Shown piece by piece: positions 13,801 through 25,800 of a DNA stretch of 64,000 bases; the first letter of the stretch is position 1; each line of letters begins with the position of its first letter. The notes beneath the pieces were generated by a model. The model worked only from the letters and a program-made list of their open reading frames with translations. It did no database searches and had not been told where the DNA came from. The translations under genes and the position numbers were made by a program. The stretch is from Anolis sagrei (taxonomy: Eukaryota > Chordata > Lepidosauria > Squamata > Anolidae): assembly GCF_037176765.1 (NCBI RefSeq), contig NC_090021.1, positions 59,463,453-59,527,452 of the forward strand, given 5' to 3'.

Positions 13801-16800
13801 AAAATAAGACAAATATATAAATAAAATCATTATTGTCTACTGTTTTCTTTAATACAAATGCATTTTCTTTCTTTAGTTCGTTATTGGCCCTTTAATGGAT
13901 GCCCTTTCTGAAAGTTCTCTTTATAACAGGTAATATATTATTTATTAAAAACAATGGATAGTTTCTTTAGATGTTAAAAGATAGCAGTCATAACTGCTGG
14001 TTGATGATAAAAAGAGAAAGGGTCCGAGTCATTTAATCTTGTATTCTGTTGGGGTAGAAGTCTTGATCATTAATTTAGGTAATCAGTGAACTTATTAGTT
14101 CAGGGTATGCTTGAGACTACCCTGGTTCTGATTCCCTGATACAGTGTTACATCCAGAAATAATTGTGTACAAGAAGGTTGATGGGAGAAAAGCAGGCTTC
14201 TGATCCTCTTCTTTAAAAGCTTTAATGTGCATTGAGAAGCCCTCGGTGCATAATTATATGGGAAAGCAAACTGACCAAAGTTAGAATGAAGACTTCTTCT
14301 CAGAAGGCCTCTTTTGAATACAGAAAGCATTTTTGGCTAATTTTTCAGTACTCCTCCTTGAACCTATTTCAGTCAGCTGGATCCTCTAACGTGGAAAAGG
14401 TTTATTTTGAAGGTGATGAGAAACTGCTGAGGAGAGGATAAGGCAGACCTTTGCATACATTTATTTCTAGATTCAAGATGTTAACGTTGTTGTTAATTAT
14501 GTTAGCTTGCTTTGTAATACAAATATATGTATGAACACTATCTCTGATGTTTTACATCAGCTACTTAGTTACATATGCTATGTAATGTCATCTGGCCTGA
14601 CCCCTCTCAAGCCCACCTTAAACAGCCAGCATCCACATCAGGCAAAGGAGATTGTTCGGCTGCTGATTGGAGTCCAAGGAGTATCATGTTTCTAGTCCTC
14701 TGCCACCAGCACACTATGCTGACATGACAAATTGTGACAGAGCCATGCTTCTGATTTTTGCTGGTGCTATGGGTGGGAAATGTAATTCACCTTGCACCTC
14801 AGTTGGAAGCTGAGCAGATCTTTGCCTAACACAGCTGCTGACTCTTAAGGTGGGCTTTGGAGGCAGTCATGTAGTCTTATTATAAGACTATAAAATCTGA
14901 ACACAAGGGCAGTTGTAGATCTGTAACTCTGGATTCCAAGTCTGCTATTGCCTTTTTATAAAGTTGTTAGCAGCATACAGAATTATTTGTATGATTAACA
15001 ATAAGCGGAACATTTTTAAACACTTGGGAGTCTCGGCTTCTAATTTTCACTACTGTTTTTTCTTTGGTTATTATCAGGTCACCAGGTCAAAATATAGGAA
15101 CCTGTCCTCCATTAGGATTGAAACTGCAGGCATTCCTGGCTACATTCTTTACAAACCTTCCAGCAGAAGAAAAATGTATGTTAAGGATTTTGGTTTGAAA
15201 TCACATGAAAACCCATTCTTCATGTTAGTCCTTATTCCATGCAATTTAAATGGGAAATTGGTCACAGGGAGGAAGCTGTCACTCGGATATCCATGTGGAT
15301 TCTATATCTGCACCATGTGAAACCATCTCACTTAAGTTGTTAGTTTGTCTCAGTGTTATGTTTGACATTGAACATGTGTGCAGCAGGTGTTTATAACTGC
15401 TGTGTAGAAAGCTTTCTGGTTGCATTTCCCCCCAGAAAGATACTCTGCATTGATTGGACTGTCTGGACTCTGCTCCTGCTGTATAAACAGCTCCCCTGAA
15501 TTCGGCATTGGTCTAAGACAGCAATGGTCTAAACCAGCCCTGAATTTAGTTGACTGTGTAAATGAATGCTCAATCTGACACTCTTGATACAGTGGTTGTT
15601 CCACCATACGCCTATAGCATCTGATTTGTTTTTCACTAGAACCATAACATTCACAACAGTTGAGAAAGGTAGGTATAGTATTTTGGAGCCAAGTAGAGCT
15701 GAGTACATGTTTAGCCCAATAATGTGTTTTCAGTACTGACACTCACTCACTCATAAAACTTTTCATGCATGTTCCAACTCTCAAGCAAGATTTATCTGGC
15801 TTGTAGAAAATAGTATTCTATAGGGCTGGGCAATTCGTTTCGTTAATTCGTAATTCGTTAAAAAATTCGTTATTTTTTGAATTACAAAACGATAACGAAT
15901 CAGTCTGGAGCAATCTGGAGCAATTTTTAAAAAAAACGAATTTTTAAAGCTGTTTTGTAATTGTTTTGTAATTGTTTCGTTATTATTTCAGCTCCCAAAG
16001 CTCTGCGTATTGGTACTCCTTCTTGCCTCTAAGCCCAGCTGGCTGCATTTTTCTCGCTGGTTATAGAATGACATTCTGCTTATACTCAGAAATGATTTGG
16101 CATTTAAGGCTGCTTCACTTTTTTCTGCTCCTGCAAGAATAAATGCCCCTTAGGGATGGAGATCAAGATGCCCGCTCTGGGGAAGGGAGGAGGAAGGGTG
16201 GGGAGAAGCAGAGCCCCCGGGACTCGCCAGGAAGTTGAACCGGGGCCACTGGTTCCTCTCCTGCCTAGTTGCCCCTCTTTCGCCAGCATCGCCAGGAGGC
16301 ACCAGAGACCCCCAGGGAAAGTGCTGGTCTTGACCTATAAAACCCTATACGGTTCCGGCCCAGTGTATTTAAAGTGCTGGTCTTGACCTATAAAACCCTA
16401 TACGGTTCCGGCCCAGTGTATTTGTCCGAACGGATCTCCCTCTACATCCCACCTCGAAGTTTAAGATCTTCTGGGGAGGCCCTGCTCTCGACCCCGCCAG
16501 TCTCTCAAGCGAGGCTGGCGGGGACGAGGAGCAGGGCCTTCTCAGTGGCGGCCCCCCGCCTGTGGAACTCACTCCCTGGGGAGATTAGATCGGCGACCTC
16601 CCTCCTAACATTTAGGAAAAAACTAAAGACCTGGATGTGGGACCAAGCTTTTGGTCACTCTGACAATTAAATCAAGGACCTGGGAATAGACAAGACAAAC
16701 GGAATAGAACGGACTTATGGACTCTGATATATGGACCCTGACATGAGATTGTTTTAGGTTTTAGGATTTTACTATGTACTGATGTTTTAATTTAAGTGTT

Positions 16801-19800
16801 GAATTGTTATTTTTTGTATTACTTGTTATGTGTTCGGGCATCTAATTGTGCCCTCCCCTGTAAGCCGCCCTGAGTCCCCCCCGGGGTGAGAAGGGCGGGG
16901 TATAAGTGAATGAAATAAATAAATAAAAAAAATAAAGCCTGGAAGAATCCCGAAAGCAAAACATGCCGTGAAGATGAGGGAGGAAGAGGAGGATGGGGAG
17001 GCGATGAACCTACCCGGAAAGCTTGGCGATCTTGACAAAGCTAAACACATCCATCCATGCAGCCGCCTGAGCTCTGCCCGCTCGCCTCGCTCGCCCTTCT
17101 CTCGCTCACTCCAGCAGCTCCATGCCTGGGAGAAGGCGGCTTGGCAGAGGGCAGCTCTCCTTCTCTTCCTTTCCCCAGCAGAAGAAGCAGAAGCAGCAGC
17201 AGCAAACCTTGGCGGGGACGGGAGCTGCTACCCCCCTCCGGCCAGTTGTTGGCCGTGCAACAACTCGCCGGAGGGGGGTAGCAGCTCCCGTCCCCGCCAA
17301 GGTTTGCTGCTGCTGCTTCTGCTTCTGCTTCTTCTGCTGGGGAAAGGAAGAGAAGGAGAGCTGCCCTCTGCCAAGCCGCCTTCTCCCAGGCATGGAGCTG
17401 CTGGAGTGAGCGAGAGAAGGGCGAGCGAGGCGAGCGGGCAGAGCTCAGGCGGCTGCATGGATGGATGTGTGTTTAGCTTTGTCAAGATCGCCAAGCTTTC
17501 CGGGTAGGTTCATCGCCTCTCCCGGCGGCCCCAAGAGAGGGGGAGAGAGAGGAAGAGAAGCCTGAAGCGTGGAGAGGAGGAGGAGGAGGAGGCAGCAGTA
17601 GAGGCAGCGACGACTCCTACCAGGGCTCCTGGTTTCAGGGCCGCGCGCGTGCGCGCTCCCGCTCTCCCTCTCTCTGCCAGGGCCAATTCGGGGTGACCCA
17701 AAGTGCCTGCCGGGCGAAGAAGGGAGCAAGTTGCACAACCGCGTCCGCCATTTTAACAAATTGATTCGTTAATAATAACGAATTTTCGTAAATACCGAAC
17801 TTTTTGGGGGGAAAATTTTGTAATTATTTTAAATAACGAAACAAAAAAACACCCCAATTACAAAACGATTACAAAACCAAATTTTTGCGTTGTTACCCAG
17901 GCCTAGTATTCTAGTATTAGAAAATGATGGTAAAGTTGCATAACATAGTACCATTGTGAAGAATGTATTCTTCTGTCAGTATTGCAAGATAGTAACATAG
18001 CTCTTCCACTGGATGAGTTCATTGTCACAGTGTTTCTAGCAATTGTTTTCTGTACCATTTTTTCTCTGCTATTATGTACAGTTGTGTCAAACAAGTTGTC
18101 TGTTCAGGCCAGATTTAGTGAAAGGAACAGTTTGAGTTAAAGAATGTATTCCAAGTTTTTATTGGGGGGCATATTCTCTGCTATTTAATGTTTAAATTGT
18201 TTTATTTAATTGTTTTATATTTGTTATAAAATACATTTTTTAAAATTTCTTGTTAAGGTACTTTTTTGTTAAAGTTCATACAGAAGATGAGCAATAGACA
18301 CTGGTGTGCTGTTCCCATTTTGTTTTTCTCCATGGCCTTGGCCCATATTCCACCATATAGAGCTCTGGATGTTGCAGGACTCTTAGCTCTGAGGTAACAT
18401 TATCAGTTGTCTATATAAAATGTTCTAAGCCCTTGACTCATTATTTAATTTTTAAAAGTGTGTATTTGTAGGGATCTCTGCTCATATCTCACTGCTGCCT
18501 GCACTAAACATACGCTTAATGAATAATTCTGCCACTGCTACCAAATGTGAGGTTTCCACCATTTATGTGATTTTTCCACCATTGGAGAAACAAATCTGGG
18601 GCTTTCCATTGAAGCAATAACAAACATTACCCCAACTCTAGGGAATCTTCCTCAGCAATTCTAGCACTGTCGGATGTGTAAGTCTTGACAATTAACCCAC
18701 CCAATGGCACAGCCTCATGGTGTTCTTTGCAAAAACTCAGTGTGAGGACTTTTTCTTCCTTGTCTTGTGTAGCACCAACTGTGGGTGTCAGTCAAGATGA
18801 GGATTTATACTACTTTAATCCCCAACACAGTCAGTGCTACCAATACTAACATCTTGTCTGAAACCAAACTCTCAGAATGATAATGATTCCAGAGGCCAGA
18901 AGTATATAAAAAGATTTTTTACAGAGATTAAACATAATGTAGCAAATTATTTATACATAACAATAAAAACATCATACTTGCTTCCTCAGACCCTTACTAC
19001 TCACTTATCTCAACTGCTTTCTCTCACTACAACCCTAGTCTCCCGCAAAGTCCCCTTAAACTTTTTCAGCTGCATGATTCTCAAATCCATGATAAAAGGT
19101 GAACATACACCCCTCAAACTGACTGTCATTCACCAATTGTCCCTTGCAAATTTTAAAACACCCACCAATCAGCATTCCATTCACTTCATTTTCTCCCCCT
19201 CCTAACAGATCCTTATACAGCAATATGTTAATATGTAAACCCATAACATCTTAGTATTGTATCCATTTTCAGAGATGTTCTGCAGTGTACTATGATCACA
19301 CATCAGATTCTCCTACGAGGAGCAGCCCAATGTTATCTCCTTCAAGCAGCCATACACTTGACAGATATAGTAAGTACTGTTATTTTGGACCATAATTAAA
19401 TTATGTTTTAGAAAATGATTATATTCAATATAAATAATTTATTTTCTAAAGCTTTTATAAAAACGTTGCTATTTGTTACATTTAAAGATACAGAAATTTT
19501 AAAAAAGGGTCTAACCAGTGGAAGAGAGTTCCCCAGCCTGGGAGCAGCCATTGTGAAGGCTCCCTCCCATGTCCTCAGCAGATGTGTCTATGAAAGAAAG
19601 TCCTCCCTTGAAGATCTTAAACCTTGGACTAGCTGGTGTAGGGAGATATGGTCTCCTTATGCTGTGTTATTCTTATTGATCAATGGAAAGATCTCAGATT
19701 ACTGCATTGTTCTTATCTTTTTGAAAATGAGTGTAGTGTGTGTCCTTATAATTGAGAATGAACGGAAGAATTGTGCCCTGAACATGTATAACAGCTTTCA

Positions 19801-22800
19801 TTTCAGTATAGTCATTAAACAACTATTTTAGGTTCTCTTAGTTCTTTCAATAGAAAGAGAAATAGAAAACAAATACTCATGGTCAACTATCACTAGATTA
19901 GAAGGGGAAATACACACTGTTTTTTAAAAAGATTGAAATGGCCTTTCCCCCCATCTATGATGAAAAATTGATTAAGAAACATCTTTTTTCCACACTACAG
20001 TGCTTTACAAAATCTTAGTAATATACTTCAAAAATTAAGAATGACTGTGCTAACTTTAGACATTCACTCTACTTTCTCTGTGTTGGAAAAAGAAACAGAC
20101 TTATACCTGATTTTTGTGAAATTTTTAAACTGACTATATGCTATGTTTAAGTGAAATACTGAAGACAATACTTGTTTTCTTGGTTTCTATTTTTTTTAAG
20201 GAGAAGGTGTCCCTTTCAGATATTTCAAATCTCATTGTATGTCTAAGACCAGAAGAATCATTAAGCAGAGGAACAACCCTGTGGAGAAAGGTAAGAGAAA
20301 AAATATAGAAGTTGACTAGAATCCTGTTGGTAATATGACTTGAGTATTACCAAGTCATATTACACACACACACGACTCGCACACACACGACTTCCGGTGA
20401 GCTGCGATGGAGGCAGGCTGGGCGTTTTGGGAGCTCCTGAAACGTCAACCTTTCAAGGCCGGCTGGTGGGCGTTGTAAGCCCCCCTCTCCTCGGCAAAGA
20501 AGCGGAGGGGAGCGCAGAGACCTCTTATACCCGGCAAACCCCAAATGGCACCCACCCCTCAAGGGTGAGGGTCAGTGGGTAGGCTGTGGTGAGGTCGTGC
20601 GAGCCGCGGGAAGGGGAGCAGGCTTGACGCTATTCAAGCCAGCATTCACTGCACATCCAGCTCGGATACCAGCGAAACAAGAGAAAAGAACAGAATGGCT
20701 GTGGTAAAAGACAGCCAAGAAAGTATGTGAGTACTCATTGCACCGCGGGGGTCATTTCCCTTGGGAAAGGCGCGTTTTTCATACAGAATACAATATAAAG
20801 GAGACCGCGACTCTCGGCCCATATTATCAAGATCTTTCCACCATCCATGGGAAAGTAAACTTCTTTGTTTTATCTCTTTATGTTGAAAGAAGGGGAACCG
20901 CAGTTAAAGTAATATAACTATATCCTCTCCGGCCGCACAGCCTTTGACGAGGTGGCGTATTACAGGATATCACATGTGGATTTCAAGGGAACAAAGAAAA
21001 TAGTTTCTCAAGGGCTCAAAGGCTTAAGAGCCCACACGGAGCTAACGGGTTAACTTCTCCCCAAGCGGGAGTCAGCTGAAGGAGCAAACCTCACTCCTTG
21101 AACCAGTAACAATCTGTTAACAAATTGATCCCCAGTTAAAGTACCTTAGTGGGAATCCGCACAGGATTTTTAAAGAAACATCCAGCGCCGCTCGGGAAGC
21201 CGCCGGGAATACTCGCGCACACAACCCGGAAGCTCGGGAAGGGGGAGCGAAGGCGCATGCGCGGGAGGTAGGAAGTCAAGCAAAATACATCGCGAGACCC
21301 CAAGGCCCCGCAAACAGAGCTACCAAGGGGAGGAGGTGGTGAAGCGGAGAGAGGGAAAACCGCGGAAGGCCCCTCTCACCTCCCCGCCACAAATCCAGTA
21401 CGTCAGACATCCCCGGACAACAGCGAACCCGAGGAGAAGAGAGATCTGGGCAAGAGTGTGAGAGGAAAGAAGTGGCGAAGAGCTGCAGCAAACAAGGATA
21501 AGAAGGAACGGGCGGAGGTGAAGCACTGCGTGAGGGAAAGGGGATAGGGGGAACGGAAGAAGGAGGGAAGAAGAAGGAGGGGGAGGAAGCAATAGGAGAG
21601 TAAACTGGGGTTTGTGAAGACCACTGCAAGTGAAAGAGACGGATTTTACGACATCTCCCGATACTTCCTCGACGAGAGGAATCGAAAGTGATCCAAAACC
21701 CCCACTCACCCCCCTCTTCAAAATCTTCCCCCGCCCTGACTCCACTTATCTTCCCTACTCTCATCCCTCCCCTCTCCCCAACCACCTTAGTGGAAAACAG
21801 TCCATACAGACGTAAAGAAGAACCCATTAAAGGACACCAAACAAGTAATAACAAAATAAAGCTAGATAAACAGGGGAAAAATTTAAGATTTAAAAATAAT
21901 AATAATAATAATATTAATAACCCAAGCCAATCTGTGGGCCCTGTGCCACTCCAAGCCCATTCTAACAAAGACAGAGAAAGAAGCCCAATAACCGTGTCTA
22001 ACCCAAAAATGATGACTCCTAAAACAAAGCTGGAGAAAACAGATAAGGAGAACAAAGAGAGTAAGGAAGTAAAAGATCTAAAAGAAATTAAAGACAACAA
22101 AGACTCCAAAAGCCAAGCAAGAAAGGGCTCATCAGCTGAAGATTCGATAAACAAAGAAATCTTGAAAGAGATCTTGAAGATTGCTGACAAACAAGACGAA
22201 CTGAAGAAGGACCTTAAAAGAATCGAAACAAACCACGCAACGCAACAAAAAAACCTACAAGAAGAGCTACAACTGCTAAGGAAGGACCTCACCTCTGAAG
22301 TCTCCCTGATAAAAGATGAGATGAACAACATGGCCTCGGATATAAAAAAGATCAAAGAAGATAAGGGAAAAGCTGAGAAAGCCCACAAACAATTAGATGA
22401 GAAAATCAGTAAACTGGAATTGGAAATTACAAAGACTAAGGAACTGCAGGAAAGAATGGAGATGAAAGAACTAGAATCACAATTAAGATTCAGGAACATC
22501 ACAGAAGAACCCAATGAAGATCTGAGGCAAATAATCGTCACTATGACTGCGGCCATGCTTAATAAAGACCAGAAGGAGGTAGATCTGGAGATCGATAGAA
22601 CCTACCGAATCGCAACGAATTACTCAAAAAAAAATAAAACACCTAAAGACACAATAGTCCAGTTTACAAAGAAGAGGACTCGAGATGAAATATTGAAGAT
22701 CAACAGCAATACGCCCCCTTACTACAAGGACAACAAAGTGACCATTATGAAAGAAGTTCCTCAATCAACGATAATCAAAAGAAAGAAATACTTCTTCTTA

Positions 22801-25800
22801 GTGGATGAATTAAGGAAAGCAAACATTAGGTTTAGATGGGAAAAACCAGAGGGATTGATGGTGTCTTACAAAGAACAAAAGTTTTGGTTGACAAGCGAGG
22901 AGAAAGCCTCCGACTTCTATAGAACCCTGATGAGCGACCAAGGAAGGACAGCTAGCGACCATAGACTGATTGGGGGCAGACAGATAAAACGACCTCTAAG
23001 CTCACCAGACAACGATAGACAACACGGACCCAAGGCAAAAGAATTTAAAACCAGGCAGACGGACAGTGGAAACGGATTTGGCGACTCAGGACTGAGCCAT
23101 GAGGATCAAAATGGAAAAAATGATTGAATGTATGAAAGAAATAAAGATATTTTGTAACAATGTAAACGGTCTCAATTCGCCTGTTAAAAGGAAGAAACTG
23201 TTTAATAAAATTAAGAAAGGGAAATACGATCTGGTAGCCCTACAGGAGACCCATACGGCACAGAAACATTCAGTACACCTAGTAAACAGGGAACTAGGTA
23301 AAGAGTTTCACTCATTAGCAGGGGAAAAAAAAAGGGGAGTAATAATCTACGCAAGAGAGAGACTAGCCCCAGAACTAGCTTTTCGGGATTCAGACGGTAG
23401 GGTTGTCGGCATAAAAATAAAGCAGGGAAATAAAAATATCTTAGTTTGCAATCTATACGCCCCGAACGGCCCAAAAACAAAATTTTTAAAGAATTTGAAC
23501 GAGCAACTCCAAGAATCACAGCATGATCATTTGATCCTGCTAGGTGACTTCAACGGAGTGGTCAACAATGCCTGGGATAAAAGCAAAGCGGTTAAAGACA
23601 CCAAGGGGGATAAATGCAACTCGCTCCCATTAAAATTCTTACATCTTAAAGAAGAGTGGGACCTAGTGGATGCCTGGAGAACCCAAAACATAGAAGAGAG
23701 GGACTACACATTCTATTCTGGAAGGCATAATAGATGGTCCAGAATAGATATGGTTTGGGCCTCAAAAGCAATCAATCCACAGCTCTCTAGAATTAAAATT
23801 CTTCCTAGAGACCTATCTGATCACTGCGCCCTGGAATTTACTCTTAATCAGAGGGAAAAAACCTTCAGATGGCGTTTAGACGACAACCTACTTAAAGAAG
23901 AGAAAGACATAGATACAAATAAAAAACTGCTAAAAGAATACTTCGAACTAAATGATCTGCAAGACACTAATTCTATAACCCTGTGGGAAGCCTGTAAGGC
24001 CGTCATGAGGGGCCACCTCATTAAACAGAAGAGAAATATAAACAAAGTAAAAACCCAGAAACTCGAAGAGATCAACAGGGCGATAGAAAAAGCTGAACAC
24101 CAACTCAAAAAAAATGTGGAAAACAAAAAAGCAAGAAAAGAACTAGACCAACTAAAGAAACAGAAATTCTCACTAGAAACAGAAGACCTGGCAAAACAAC
24201 TACGGTCGATCAGACAGAAGGAATTCCTCCAAGCAAACAAACCAGGGAGATGGCTCGCCCGGAAGATCAGAAGGAAAAAACAAGAGAACTACGTTGTGAG
24301 AATTAAAACCAAAAAGGGCGAAGCCACATCGGATCCAGATATAATTAGAGAGTTCTACGACTACTATAATAATCTTTACAGCGAAGATAGAGTGAGCATG
24401 GATGAGATTACGTCATATTTGAGTGACCAGAAGCTGGAGAGGCTATCAGATCAGGAAAGAACGCTACTGAACAACGAAATATCAGAAGACGAAATCAAGA
24501 AAGCGATAAAAAGACTAAAATCATCAAAGGCACCTGGCCCGGACGGCTTTACGGCCGCTTTCTATAAGTCAATGTGCAACGAAATTACCCCTTACCTGAA
24601 GAAAGTCATGAATTTGGCCATGACGGACAAGGTGATCCCGGATTCCTGGAAAGCCGCGACAATCATAGTAATACCAAAGGAGAATACCGATCCAACGGAA
24701 GTGAAGAACTACAGACCCATATCTTTACTTAATCAAGATTATAAGATATTTACGTCAATTCTCAGCGAGAGACTGAAGACCTTTCTAAACAATTGGGTAG
24801 GAGAGGAACAATCGGGCTTCCTTCCAGGAAGACAAATGAAGGAAAATATAAGGAACATCATCGACCTAATTGAGTATTACGATTTCCACCACCAGAGGGA
24901 AGTAGCCTTCATGGCGGTCGACGCCGAGAAGGCGTTCGACAACGTACGCTGGGAGTTCTTTCAAGCGATTCTGAGGGAAATGGATTTTGGATATGGATTC
25001 ACTAATGCGATCGAAGCTATATACAACACGCAGGAAGCTAGGCTTTGGATTAATGACTGTCCGTCCAACCATATAACAATAAGGAAGGGGACTAGACAGG
25101 GTTGCCCTCTCTCCCCCCTTATCTTTAATCTAACCCTGGAAATCCTGCTTAGGAATCTGAGAATAGACAAATCCCTGCCCCACTTGAGTGTAGGCAAAAA
25201 GGCTCTAAGGTTTAGAGCCTTCGCAGACGACTTGATCTGCGTAATAGAAGATCCAAGGAAACATGCCCAAACGTGGATATCAAAGATAGAGAGGTTCGGT
25301 AAACTGGCGGGCTTCAAGATCAACAGAGAAAAAACAAAAATCTTGACGAAAAACATAAACAAGAAGAACCAAGAAGAGCTTAAGAAAACTACAGGAATGA
25401 CAATAGTCACAAAACTAAAGTATCTAGGCATTTACATCTCGGCAAACAATAGACAACTCTTCAAAAACAATTATGTTCCAGCCTGGGACAAAATGAAAAA
25501 GGACCTGAAGAACTGGTCCAACATCAACATCTCCTTGCTAGGTAGAATCAGCGTCATCAAAATGAATATTTTGCCCAGGTTTCTTTTCCTGTTCCAAAAC
25601 CTACCGATAATTCAAAGTAAGACCCCATTCAATGAATGGAATAAAACGATTAGATCATTTATTTGGAAGGGGAAGAAACCCAGGATCAAACACCTTCATA
25701 TGATTGACGCAACAAAAAGAGGGGGTCTTGGGTTACCCGACTTAAATTTGTACCATGATGCGTGTGGCATATCCTGGATCAAAGACTGGATTATGCTTGA

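Larger units (their letters stand above)
15821..17905. mobile_element. Non-autonomous hAT element, 2.1 kb, with internal palindrome
   Basis: The element sits in TARBP1 intron 6 between perfect 8-bp target duplications GTATTCTA (15813-15820 and 17906-17913). Ends are TAGGGCTGGGCAA and, inverted, TAGGCCTGGGTAA, a hAT-type terminus. Both subterminal regions are A/T-rich and repeat the word TTCGTTA or its complement many times, as transposase-binding arrays do. There is no transposase frame. Inside lie an L2 fragment, a 522-bp inverted repeat and a CpG-rich stretch (17520-17755) that looks like captured promoter or UTR DNA. The perfect duplication suggests a recent jump. Confidence 0.85.

Noticed and set aside
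13930-15077. Idea that TARBP1 lacks an exon between 13929 and 18258
   Set aside because: Exon 6 was found at 15078-15175. With the next exon starting at 18258 rather than 18275 the phases and the protein ([14 protein letters not shown]) fit.
17106-17409. Two almost identical peptides of 95 residues on opposite strands
   Set aside because: They are produced by the inverted repeat. The low-complexity peptide has no homology, so I read this as structure and not coding.
21276-22556. A 426-residue minus-strand frame opposite L1 ORF1
   Set aside because: Its Ser/Leu/Phe-rich composition is the mirror of the Lys/Glu-rich coiled coil on the plus strand, so it is a shadow frame.
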